Below, in pieces: positions 1 to 8,292 of a stretch of 64,000 nucleotides of DNA. The notes below the pieces were generated by a model that saw only the letters and a program-made list of their open reading frames with translations, ran no database searches and was not told the origin of the DNA. The translations under genes and the position numbers were made by a program. Positions within the stretch are counted from its first letter, which is position 1; each line of letters starts with the position of its first letter. The stretch lies in contig NZ_SNWM01000002.1 in the NCBI RefSeq assembly GCF_004362245.1, positions 930,001 through 994,000 on the forward strand, written 5' to 3'. Origin of the DNA: Pedobacter duraquae (GTDB lineage Bacteria; Bacteroidota; Bacteroidia; Sphingobacteriales; Sphingobacteriaceae).

Positions 1-230
1 TAGGCCATACCAAATTCAGCAGCACCTTTTGCATCTGCCTCACGTACCTCAGGATGATTTGCCAGCCCCAGGTAATTGTTCAAACTCCAAACTAAATGTT
101 CTTTTCCACGGAAAATCATATGGGGAGCAATTTCACCTTCCAGCTTAGGGAAAGAAAAATACCCGTGAGACCATTTGTGGTGTTGGCCCAAAGGCCCCAT
201 ATGCTTTGCTATCTTTTCAAAAATATCCAA
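1..230 (-). CDS. PLP-dependent alpha-oxoamine-synthase-like protein, N-terminal fragment
   Basis: Partial gene: only the first ~76 residues are inside the window and the rest lies beyond base 1. The peptide begins around LDIFEKIAKHMGPLG and contains WSLNNYLGLANHP, which resembles the N-terminal conserved block of the KBL/BioF/serine palmitoyltransferase group (SNDYLGL.HP). These PLP enzymes condense an amino acid with an acyl-CoA; in Bacteroidota a close relative makes the sphingolipid base, so that role is possible but cannot be decided from the fragment. The start is uncertain: an in-frame stop lies at 243-245 and no ATG comes before residue KHM, so TTG at 230 (or ATT at 236, or ATG at 200) must be used. 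It is separated from ftsZ by a terminator and is not part of the dcw operon. Confidence 0.65.
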   Translation of the reverse strand, partial: MDIFEKIAKHMGPLGQHHKWSHGYFSFPKLEGEIAPHMIFRGKEHLVWSLNNYLGLANHPEVREADAKGAAEFGMA

Positions 231-307
231 TGTAATCTGTATTTACGGTGACTTAAATTTTTTGCGAATTTACGGTTAATATTTAACAACGCCATTTTTA
301 TGCCAAA

Positions 308-339
308 AAAGCCTTAGTGATTGTCGTCACTAAGGCTTT
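308..339 (-). terminator. Rho-independent terminator after ftsZ
   Basis: A perfect 13-bp inverted repeat (AAAGCCTTAGTGA, 308-320, with its complement at 327-339) encloses a 6-nt loop. Read on the minus strand the stem is followed by a run of six T. It lies 20 bases past the ftsZ stop codon and closes the dcw transcription unit. Confidence 0.9.
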
Positions 340-358
340 AAAAGTATATTAGAATGTG

Positions 359-1999
359 TTAGTCCACATTATCATGCAGGAAAGAGTTGTTAGGTCTGAT
401 CTCTGTTGAGCCATCCTCATCATTACTTAGCGTGAATCTCGAAACCTGTGATTCTGATGAATGCTGAACCTGTTGCAATTGCATTTGCTTACGCTTATAG
501 GCTGGTTCATTCTCCAGTTCCTGTAGGCCATTAGTGGTGCGCAATTTCATGCTCAGGTCTTTCAGTCTCAAAATCCTTTCTTTGGATTTCTTTAACTGAT
601 CTTCAATAGACTCATCGTTTTTATCATCATCAGCACCTACTTCCTCTACCTGCTCTTCCTGATGGGCATCAGCAAAATTAGCAGCGAAATCTGCAACTGG
701 TGTTTCAAAGGTGAAATCTGTCTCGGAAACCTTTACTTCAAATTCAAATGAAGATTCAATAGGTTGCTGAACATCATTGAACGTGGTGTGTTCTTCTTCT
801 ACAAGTGTATGCTTGATGAAGTTATTTTCAGAATCTTCGGTTTTCTTTTTGTTGTTGTTAAACAAATCACCGAAAAGATCAGACTGTTTAATATCAGACT
901 TCAATACCGGTTCATTAGAATAAACCTCGGCTTTAGGCTCGATGAAAGAATTCACCTGTTCTACTGGTCTCACCAAAGGAGCTTCCTCAGGTGTTAGCAA
1001 AGAGATTTTCTTTACATTCTTTTGTTCCTGTGCACGTTGCTCAGTAGTTTGGAAACCCGTAGCAATAATTGTTACAGACAAGTTATCTTCAAGGCTGTCA
1101 TCGCTGCAATTTCCCCAGATCAGATCAGCAGAAAGACCAGCTTTGTCCTGAATATAATCAGTAATGATTGCAACCTCATCCATTGTCACTTCACGAACGC
1201 CAGAACTGATGTTCAACAGAATATATCTTGCACCTTCAATCTCGTTGTCTTTTAACAATGGAGAAGCTAAAGCCCCTTCTACCGCGGTAAGCGCACGGTT
1301 TTCACCGCTTGCAGAATAACTACCCATGATTGAAACACCACTGTCTTTCATCACGGTACGCACATCTTTAAAATCCACGTTGATATAACCCGGAACAGTA
1401 ATAATCTCCGCAATGCCTTTAGCGGCAGTTGTCAAAATATCATCAGCCTGTGCAAAAGCAGAACCTAATGTTAAGTTTCCGAAAATATCCCTTAAACGGT
1501 CATTTGAAATCACCAGGTAAGAGTCTACATATTTCTTTAATTCATCAAGACCATCTTCAGCCTGCATCTTACGACGCTTACCTTCAAAAGAGAAGGGCGT
1601 AGTGATGATCGCTACAGTAAGGATATCAAGTTCCTTCGCTGCCTGAGCAATGATCGGACTTGCTCCTGTTCCTGTACCACCACCCATTCCTGCCGTAATG
1701 AACAGCATTTTTGTGGTGCTGCCCAGCATGGTTTTGATATCATCAATATTTTCTATAGCCGAATTTTTTCCTACCTCAGGGATAGATCCCGCACCCATTC
1801 CTTCAGTAAGACTTGCACCCAACTGTACCTTATTCGGAATAGGACTTGACTCTAATGCTTGCGCATCCGTATTACAGATAATGAAGTCCACACCTGTAAT
1901 TCCCTGACGGTACATATGGTTCACCGCATTACCACCACCGCCACCAACACCAATAACCTTGATGATTGATGACTTATCTTTTAACATTTCGAATTGCAT
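359..1999 (-). CDS. ftsZ: Cell division protein FtsZ
   Basis: Tubulin-like GTPase that polymerises into the Z ring at midcell. The GTP-binding signature GGGTGTG is at residues 106-112, and the T7 synergy loop NVDFKDV at 207-213 is intact, so it should be catalytically active. The folded core ends near residue 317 (IIATGF). A roughly 200-residue acidic, Q/E-rich linker follows, ending in RPNNSFLHDNVD, probably the C-terminal peptide that binds FtsA. At 546 residues it is much longer than the ~380 of E. coli FtsZ because of this linker. The start is ATG at 1999. A 129-bp gap with DnaA-box-like sites separates it from ftsA; it is the last gene of the cluster. Confidence 0.98.
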   Translation of the reverse strand: MQFEMLKDKSSIIKVIGVGGGGGNAVNHMYRQGITGVDFIICNTDAQALESSPIPNKVQLGASLTEGMGAGSIPEVGKNSAIENIDDIKTMLGSTTKMLFITAGMGGGTGTGASPIIAQAAKELDILTVAIITTPFSFEGKRRKMQAEDGLDELKKYVDSYLVISNDRLRDIFGNLTLGSAFAQADDILTTAAKGIAEIITVPGYINVDFKDVRTVMKDSGVSIMGSYSASGENRALTAVEGALASPLLKDNEIEGARYILLNISSGVREVTMDEVAIITDYIQDKAGLSADLIWGNCSDDSLEDNLSVTIIATGFQTTEQRAQEQKNVKKISLLTPEEAPLVRPVEQVNSFIEPKAEVYSNEPVLKSDIKQSDLFGDLFNNNKKKTEDSENNFIKHTLVEEEHTTFNDVQQPIESSFEFEVKVSETDFTFETPVADFAANFADAHQEEQVEEVGADDDKNDESIEDQLKKSKERILRLKDLSMKLRTTNGLQELENEPAYKRKQMQLQQVQHSSESQVSRFTLSNDEDGSTEIRPNNSFLHDNVD

Positions 2000-2078
2000 A
2001 TCTTTATGAATCAGTTATTTAAAAATAGGTTTTACCTGTTCATCTCTCCTTGTAATATTAACACTTTTTCAACAGGAG

Positions 2079-2126
2079 TTTTCCACAACTGTTCAAAATG
2101 TGGAAAAGTCACGTTTTGTGGATAAT
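2079..2126. promoter_or_regulatory. DnaA-box-like cluster in the ftsA-ftsZ gap
   Basis: Three 9-mers lie within 48 bp. On the minus strand TTATCCACA (2118-2126) matches the strict DnaA box TTATNCACA exactly. TTTTCCACA occurs on the plus strand at 2079-2087 and on the minus strand at 2099-2107, each one mismatch from the box and together forming an inverted repeat. The perfect box begins two bases past the ftsA stop codon. The sequence match is direct; DnaA binding or control of ftsZ is inferred. Confidence 0.45.
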
Positions 2127-2128
2127 TA

Positions 2129-3490
2129 TTACGGTTTGATATAATCTTCATCGCTAACGTTCATATCATCTCTGATAAAATCCTTGGTTTTTGCCAATAG
2201 TTTATCGAATAATCCGCTACCGCTGCGCTTAACTTTTTCTTTTGGAGCTGTTGGTTTTTCAACATACACCCCAGGCTGCTTCATCTCTTCAACCAGCTCT
2301 TCAGCCTTCTGAATTCCTTTGATCAACAAACCAACACTGGTTGCGTACATTGGACTTTTCAGGTCATCGTAAATAGTTTTGGGCATATCCTCATATTTCG
2401 ATAGATGCTCGTTCGGATAACCTACGCGACAATCCAAACCAGTCACATATTCCACCAACTGTGCCAAATGCTTCAATAAAGCGCCACCACCAGTAATTAC
2501 CACACCACCGATCAGTTTTTTCTCGTATCCCGATGATTTGATCTCATAATACACATGCTCGATGATTTCTTCCATGCGGGCCTGAATTACATAGGCCAGG
2601 TTTTTAACAGAAATTTCTTTCGGCTCTCTACCTCTTAATCCCGGAACACAGATGATCTCATTTTCTTTGTTTTCTTCAGCCAATGCAGAACCAAATCTGG
2701 TTTTCAACAACTCAGCCTGATTTCTCATTACCGAGCAACCTTCTCTGATATCTTCAGTTACACTATTGCCACCAAAAGGAATAACTGCCGTATGACGGAT
2801 GATACCTTCGTGGAAAATAGCGATATCCGTTGTACCACCACCGATATCTACCAGTGCGATACCCGCTTCTTTTTCTTCATCGCTCAACACCGATTCAGAA
2901 GAAGCCAACGGCTCTAAAATTAATTCCTGAGTTTGTAAGCCGGCATTGCTTACACACCTCATGATGTTTTTTACAGCAGTAACCTGTCCAGAGATAATAT
3001 GGAAGTTGGCCTCAAGGCGCACTCCTGCCATACCGATCGGATCTTTGATTCCCGGCTCGTTATCAATGGTAAACTCCTGCGGCAAAACATGGATGATTTC
3101 TTCTCCCGGGGGCATAACAAGTTTGAACATATCATCAATTAATTTGTCGATGTCTTTCTTCGCGATCTCATTGTTGAGCTCCCTGCGTGTAAGAATTCCA
3201 CGGTGCTGCAGACTTTTGATATGCTGCCCGGCGATCCCTACATTCACTACACGTATCTCTACGTTAGACTGCCCACTGGCAACCTCTACAGCCTGGGCAA
3301 TGCCCTGAACTGTTTTCTGTATATTGGACACCACACCTCTTGTTACGCCAGCCGACTCCGCCTTGCCAATGCCGAGTACTTCAATTTTATCGTGCTGTGT
3401 TCTGCGACCAACGATCACACATATTTTTGTGGTTCCTATGTCTAATCCTACTACGATTGGTGATTGAACGATAGATTTTTCTTTGCCCAT
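2129..3490 (-). CDS. ftsA: Cell division protein FtsA
   Basis: Actin-fold ATPase that tethers FtsZ filaments to the membrane and recruits later division proteins. The N-terminal phosphate-1 motif VGLDIGTTKICV is near residues 14-25. The SHS2 (1C) domain follows, then the phosphate-2 motif VDIGGGTTDIAIF around 215-227 and an adenosine motif GGVVITGGGALL around 328-339. The C-terminal part after ~400 is charged and may end in the amphipathic membrane helix (LFDKLLAKTKDFI). The 453-residue length fits Bacteroidota homologues. It lies 27 bp downstream of ftsQ and 129 bp upstream of ftsZ, the usual order. Confidence 0.97.
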   Translation of the reverse strand: MGKEKSIVQSPIVVGLDIGTTKICVIVGRRTQHDKIEVLGIGKAESAGVTRGVVSNIQKTVQGIAQAVEVASGQSNVEIRVVNVGIAGQHIKSLQHRGILTRRELNNEIAKKDIDKLIDDMFKLVMPPGEEIIHVLPQEFTIDNEPGIKDPIGMAGVRLEANFHIISGQVTAVKNIMRCVSNAGLQTQELILEPLASSESVLSDEEKEAGIALVDIGGGTTDIAIFHEGIIRHTAVIPFGGNSVTEDIREGCSVMRNQAELLKTRFGSALAEENKENEIICVPGLRGREPKEISVKNLAYVIQARMEEIIEHVYYEIKSSGYEKKLIGGVVITGGGALLKHLAQLVEYVTGLDCRVGYPNEHLSKYEDMPKTIYDDLKSPMYATSVGLLIKGIQKAEELVEEMKQPGVYVEKPTAPKEKVKRSGSGLFDKLLAKTKDFIRDDMNVSDEDYIKP

Positions 3491-3517
3491 AACTGTACTA
3501 ATTTGTTGAGTTTATTA

Positions 3518-4660
3518 TTATTTGTTCTTCTTGGTATCTGTCTTAACTTTTTCTTTTGCCTTTGCTGCCGTTGTTAAGGGCGCAGCGACTTTCTTTTGTG
3601 GCACAACAACCGGTTTAGCGGTTACTGGCTTTACTACTGGTTTTACAGGAGCTTGCTCAGCCTTTACTTTTGCCGGCTCAGGTTTCTTTTCTACCTTTTT
3701 CACCTCGGGCTTTACCGCAACCGCCTTAGGTTTCGCTACCACAACCTTGGGTTTTTCTGCTACCTCAGTTTTGATCTCCTTTGCAATCTCATCTTTTACG
3801 ATAGAATCGATTACATTGATTTTGGCTGGCACTACTGGTTTAGCCAATGGCGCCTTACCCGCTTCTGCCCTATTTGCCGAGTCTAGCTCATTCTTAACGC
3901 AAACCACCTGATTTGTGTATTTAATGTTAATGGTTTTATATTTCTCCCAGCCTACTTTGGGCATCGCCTGTTTATAAAATGCCATCAGGTTACTCATCTT
4001 CACTTCCAGTGAATCCGCGTTACCGAGGATGATCCGTTGGTTACCTACTCTTGGTATCAACTCTATGTCTTTTTGCTCGTTCACAAAAATCTGCTCGATC
4101 TGCGCATCCCAAAGACTATCTTTTTTGATAAACTCCGCAGTCTTATAGAGATCTACCGCCAATTGCGTATGTAACGTATCGATCTTGCCACTGAAATTTT
4201 CCATGATATTACCATTCGCTACCAGCACATTGGCGGTAAAGTTTGGTGACACTGGCATTTTTAACCCTTTTCTGTCAATATAAAAATCCTGATTGCCAGC
4301 ATTAATCACCCTCAATAAGGGTTGACGCTGATTAATCTCGATGTGGATCACCCCATCCATATCCGCATATACCTTTGCAAATCCGATGTAAGGATTCGAC
4401 TTTAATTTATCTTCGATATCATCCAGATTAATTTGTTCTAACTTACGCCCGATCAAAACACCCTGGTTTTGTTTCAATATCGCATCAATCTCTTCCCTTT
4501 CAATGAAGTTATCAGCTCCAGGAATCAAAATCTTGACATTAGTGCATTTTACTGCAGCCTTTTTCACACTTACGAAGCTCATCAATACCACCACACCGCT
4601 CAGGCAAACTACCCAGGCAAATGTTTTGAATATCAATGTCCAGTTGATCCGTTTAAGCAT
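3518..4660 (-). CDS. ftsQ: Cell division protein FtsQ with long K/P/A-rich tail
   Basis: Bitopic division protein linking early cytoplasmic and late periplasmic divisome components. There is one N-terminal membrane segment (about residues 9-28, FKTFAWVVCLSGVVVLMSFV). A POTRA-like region follows (VKILIPGADNFIEREEID, then NPYIGFAKVYADMDGVIHIEI), and a beta domain to about 260. Residues 262-380 are unusual: a roughly 119-residue low-complexity tail rich in Lys, Pro, Ala and Val, ending in KTDTKKNK, beyond the normal end of the family. The tail would be periplasmic. The start codon overlaps the 3' end of murC by 8 bp, suggesting translational coupling. Confidence 0.93.
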   Translation of the reverse strand: MLKRINWTLIFKTFAWVVCLSGVVVLMSFVSVKKAAVKCTNVKILIPGADNFIEREEIDAILKQNQGVLIGRKLEQINLDDIEDKLKSNPYIGFAKVYADMDGVIHIEINQRQPLLRVINAGNQDFYIDRKGLKMPVSPNFTANVLVANGNIMENFSGKIDTLHTQLAVDLYKTAEFIKKDSLWDAQIEQIFVNEQKDIELIPRVGNQRIILGNADSLEVKMSNLMAFYKQAMPKVGWEKYKTINIKYTNQVVCVKNELDSANRAEAGKAPLAKPVVPAKINVIDSIVKDEIAKEIKTEVAEKPKVVVAKPKAVAVKPEVKKVEKKPEPAKVKAEQAPVKPVVKPVTAKPVVVPQKKVAAPLTTAAKAKEKVKTDTKKNK

Positions 4661-6008
4661 GACTCAATACATTTTTAAGTGGTTGAACCAACGTATCAAT
4701 ATCACCCGCACCTACGGTCAACAGTAACTCAGGCTGTTTGGCTTTAATTAAATCCACGACCTGCCCTTTTGCACATACTATTTTACTATCCAGTGTAATC
4801 TGATCCAGCAAAAACGCAGAATCAATCCCTGGAATTGGCAACTCCCTGGCCGGGTATATCTCCAACAAAAGCAAATCGTCTACAGTACTCAATACCTGAG
4901 CAAAATCTGCCGCAAAGTCTTTAGTGCGACTAAACAAATGCGGCTGGAAAACTACAGTCAGCTTACGCTCAGGATATAATTCCCTTACAGCAGCAAAACA
5001 AGCTCGCAATTCTTCAGGATGATGCGCATAGTCATCAATATATACATGATCCTTTGTATTAACCTGAATCTCAAATCTCCTTTTCACACCCTTGAAACTA
5101 GCCAAGGCAGACCTGATGGCTTCCGGTTCAATCCCCAGTTTCAACGCTATGCCAATTGCGGCAACAGCATTCTCAATATTGTGCCTTCCGGGAAGCATCA
5201 GCCTGATCCCTTCGATAGTTACTTCTTCACTGACATAATCAAACTCAAAACACCCATCTACAATACGGATGTTCAATCCTTTAATATCTGCCCATGGATC
5301 CAAACTGTAATTTACACCTTCACTAATCGGTAATCCAGATCTCAAAAACAAGGTACCACCCGGTTTGAGTTGACCAGCAAACAGTCTGAAAGACTCCTGC
5401 AGCTGCATACTATCACCGTAAATATCCAAATGATCGGCATCCATAGATGTGATGACCGCCAGATCAGGATGTAAAGTCAGAAAAGAACGGTCATATTCAT
5501 CCGCTTCCACAACAACCACAGGCTTATCGCTCAACAAAAAGTTTGATCCATAATTGGTAGCAATCCCGCCTAAAAATGCAGTGCATCCGTAACCAGTGTC
5601 TGTGAGGATATGCGCGATGATGGATGACGTTGTAGTCTTACCATGTGTTCCCGCAACAGCAATACAAAACTGCCCTTTACTGATGATACCCAATACCTCA
5701 GAGCGCTTCTTTAAAGCGAAACCGTTCTGTTGAAAATAATTTAAAATCGTACTGTTTTTTGGGATAGCAGGTGTGTACACTACCAACGTATCCGGATTTT
5801 TATCCAGAAAACAAACAGGCAGCGTTGCATCATCATCCATATAGGAAATCAGAATACCCTCCCGCTCCAAAGCAATAGTCAGGTCAGTACGCGTCTTGTC
5901 ATAACCGCAAACCACAGCACCACGTTTGGCAAAGTAACGGGCAAGCGCACTCATGCCGATCCCGCCGATCCCTACAAAATATATCCTGTTGATTGCTGCA
6001 AGTTCCAT
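4653..6008 (-). CDS. murC: UDP-N-acetylmuramate--L-alanine ligase (MurC)
   Basis: Cytoplasmic ATP-dependent ligase that adds L-alanine to UDP-MurNAc, the first step of the peptide stem. The N-terminal Rossmann motif FVGIGGIGMSALA (11-23) binds the UDP substrate. The Mur-ligase P-loop GTHGKTTT is at 120-127, VEADEYDRSFL near 168 is the central-domain signature, and DDYAHHPEE near 325 belongs to the C-terminal domain. Length (451) is typical. It abuts murG (next base) and overlaps ftsQ by 8 bp. Confidence 0.98.
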   Translation of the reverse strand: MELAAINRIYFVGIGGIGMSALARYFAKRGAVVCGYDKTRTDLTIALEREGILISYMDDDATLPVCFLDKNPDTLVVYTPAIPKNSTILNYFQQNGFALKKRSEVLGIISKGQFCIAVAGTHGKTTTSSIIAHILTDTGYGCTAFLGGIATNYGSNFLLSDKPVVVVEADEYDRSFLTLHPDLAVITSMDADHLDIYGDSMQLQESFRLFAGQLKPGGTLFLRSGLPISEGVNYSLDPWADIKGLNIRIVDGCFEFDYVSEEVTIEGIRLMLPGRHNIENAVAAIGIALKLGIEPEAIRSALASFKGVKRRFEIQVNTKDHVYIDDYAHHPEELRACFAAVRELYPERKLTVVFQPHLFSRTKDFAADFAQVLSTVDDLLLLEIYPARELPIPGIDSAFLLDQITLDSKIVCAKGQVVDLIKAKQPELLLTVGAGDIDTLVQPLKNVLSHA

Positions 6009-7118
6009 TTATACTGTCCTCCCTGCTAATTTTAACACTTCCATTGCGATGATATCATCAGCCTCCGGCAAAGCCATCTTACCAATATTCTCTGCCAGCA
6101 TCGCCGACCGGGTTTCGTCTTTTAATAAAGCCAAAGCCTCGGGCACCAGCGTATCAATAGCCGAACGGTCATTGATCAGCATTGCCGCATTGTTTTTAAC
6201 CAAGGCCAGTGCATTTTTCGTCTGATGATCTTCAGCCACATTGGGCGAAGGCACCAGAATTACTGGCTTTTTAATCAGACATAATTCGGCAATCGTGCCG
6301 GCTCCAGCTCTTGAAATGATCACATCAGCAGCAGCATAGGCCAGATCCATGCGGTTCAAAAACTCCAGAATCCGCACATTGGGATGAAAATTCAGCCCAA
6401 GGCGATCAATGATATCCTGATAGTAGAACTTACCCGTTTGCCATACCACCTGCACATCCTGATCCAGAACTTCCTGCAGATGCTTTTCAATACTTTTATT
6501 TAGTGTGCCTGCACCCAGACTTCCCCCGGTTACCAGGATTGTTTTCTTAAGTGGATCGAGCTTTAATAATTCAGAACCTGCAAAATGCTTGTTCAATACA
6601 TCAACCACTTCCTTACGTACAGGATTTCCTGTTTTCAGGATCTTTTCTGCGGGGAAGAAGGCATCCATACCGTCAAATGCCACACAAACTTTGGCAGCAT
6701 TTTTTCCCAAACGTTTGTTGGTAATACCCGCATACGAATTCTGTTCCTGAATGAGGTAAGGTACATTTTTCCAGGATGCCGCAAACAGGATCGGGCCGGA
6801 AGCATAACCGCCTACCCCAACAACCACATCAGGTTTAAAGGATGAAATTAAGCCCAATGCTTTACGCATGCTATCTACCAGTTTAAAAGGCAGACTCAGG
6901 TTTTTAGTGATCGAACCACGCTGAATTCCACTGATGTTTAAACCCACTATTTTATAACCCGCTGCCGGAACTTTTTCCATTTCCATACGGCCTGTGGCGC
7001 CCACAAACAAGATCTCACAAGTAGGCTCCATGCGCTTCAGCGCATTGGCAATAGCAATCGCCGGGAAGATATGTCCTCCGGTACCGCCGCCTGAAATGAT
7101 AATTCTTGTTGGTCTCAT
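6009..7118 (-). CDS. murG: UDP-GlcNAc:lipid I N-acetylglucosaminyltransferase (MurG)
   Basis: Peripheral membrane GT28 enzyme that transfers GlcNAc to lipid I to form lipid II. The glycine-rich loop IISGGGTGGHIFPA (7-20) and the second loop VVGVGGYASGP near 100 are present. The C-terminal UDP-GlcNAc motif ISRAGAGTIAELCLIKKPVILVP starts near residue 268. Length of 369 matches the family. It lies between ftsW (12 bp upstream) and murC (adjacent). Confidence 0.98.
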   Translation of the reverse strand: MRPTRIIISGGGTGGHIFPAIAIANALKRMEPTCEILFVGATGRMEMEKVPAAGYKIVGLNISGIQRGSITKNLSLPFKLVDSMRKALGLISSFKPDVVVGVGGYASGPILFAASWKNVPYLIQEQNSYAGITNKRLGKNAAKVCVAFDGMDAFFPAEKILKTGNPVRKEVVDVLNKHFAGSELLKLDPLKKTILVTGGSLGAGTLNKSIEKHLQEVLDQDVQVVWQTGKFYYQDIIDRLGLNFHPNVRILEFLNRMDLAYAAADVIISRAGAGTIAELCLIKKPVILVPSPNVAEDHQTKNALALVKNNAAMLINDRSAIDTLVPEALALLKDETRSAMLAENIGKMALPEADDIIAMEVLKLAGRTV

Positions 7119-7129
7119 AGTTATTTTAT

Positions 7130-8290
7130 TTATGCCATTGCCGGGATTTCTCCCACAACAACTTTCTTATTGTTTTCTTCTACATCCCTGCTTACGCTTA
7201 GGATAATACCAAAAGCGATACTGGTAAAAATCATTGATGTACCACCCATACTTACCAACGGTAAGGGAACCCCTGTTACTGGGCCAAGTCCTACAGCAAC
7301 GGCCATATTTGCAAAAGCCTGAATGGTAAGGCTAAAACTCAGTCCGGCAGCCAGCAGGGCACCAAAGGCCTTCGGACTTTGGGTTACAATCCGCACACAT
7401 CGATAAAGCAGCGCGAGGTATAAAATGATAATTACAATCGCCCCTATCAAACCGTATTCTTCTACGATAATGGCAAAAATAAAATCCGAGTACGGATGCG
7501 GCAGGAAATTCCGTTGTGTACTGTTTCCAGGACCCTTTCCAAACACACCTCCATTTGCCAGCGCAATCTTTGCCTGATCCGCCTGGTAAGTCTTATCAGA
7601 ATGCTGCAATTCAGGATGCATAAATGAATTGATCCGTGACCTGTAGGTTTCCCTTCTTGGCCCCAAAAACACAACAAACATCAATAAAACCATCCCCCCG
7701 GCACAAACCATAGCAATCTGCTTGATGCTGATCCTTCCGATAATAAGTAGTAAAATGCTTACTCCAAATAACATGAGCGCTGTTGATAAATTGGCTAGTG
7801 CAATCAATATAAACACTGCACAAACCGAGCCCATAATTGGTATAAAAGCTTTTTTAACATCTTTAATATTTTCCTGCTTTTTAGTAAGCATCCGGGCCAG
7901 GAAAGTTATCAGTGCAAGCTTAGCCAAATCGGATGTCTGAAAGGTCAATCCGATAATCGGAATCTTCACCCAACGGGAGGCATCGTTCAAGCTTGTACCA
8001 AACACCAACGTGTAAAGCAGTAGCGGAATAGTAACGATCATCAGCACCTTGGAGATACCGGCATAGTATTTATAATCAAGTAAATGGGCGATATAAATCA
8101 TTCCTATACCCATCAGTACAAATATCAAGTGCTTGGTTAATAAGATTTTTTCCACCGTCTTCCCCTGTTTATACGCAAGTGTACCAGTAGCGCTGTAAAC
8201 AGCGAGAATTGAGATCAGCGAAAGCAGGATGATAATCAGCCAGATCCAGCGGTCTCCTTTGGTTTTTTCTAATAGCGCACTTGCAAACAT
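7130..8290 (-). CDS. ftsW: Lipid II polymerase FtsW (SEDS family)
   Basis: Polytopic SEDS-family glycosyltransferase that polymerises lipid II at the septum together with its cognate class B PBP. About ten hydrophobic segments are visible, starting at WIWLIIILLSLISILAVYSA. Family signatures include GNSTQRNFLPHPYSDFIFAII and EEYGL around 260-285, and the C-terminal PLPLVSMGGTSMI. At 386 residues it has normal length. Its stop lies 12 bp before murG and its start 2 bp after murD. Its place in the dcw cluster next to ftsI supports FtsW rather than RodA. Confidence 0.96.
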   Translation of the reverse strand: MFASALLEKTKGDRWIWLIIILLSLISILAVYSATGTLAYKQGKTVEKILLTKHLIFVLMGIGMIYIAHLLDYKYYAGISKVLMIVTIPLLLYTLVFGTSLNDASRWVKIPIIGLTFQTSDLAKLALITFLARMLTKKQENIKDVKKAFIPIMGSVCAVFILIALANLSTALMLFGVSILLLIIGRISIKQIAMVCAGGMVLLMFVVFLGPRRETYRSRINSFMHPELQHSDKTYQADQAKIALANGGVFGKGPGNSTQRNFLPHPYSDFIFAIIVEEYGLIGAIVIIILYLALLYRCVRIVTQSPKAFGALLAAGLSFSLTIQAFANMAVAVGLGPVTGVPLPLVSMGGTSMIFTSIAFGIILSVSRDVEENNKKVVVGEIPAMA

Positions 8291-8292
8291 AA

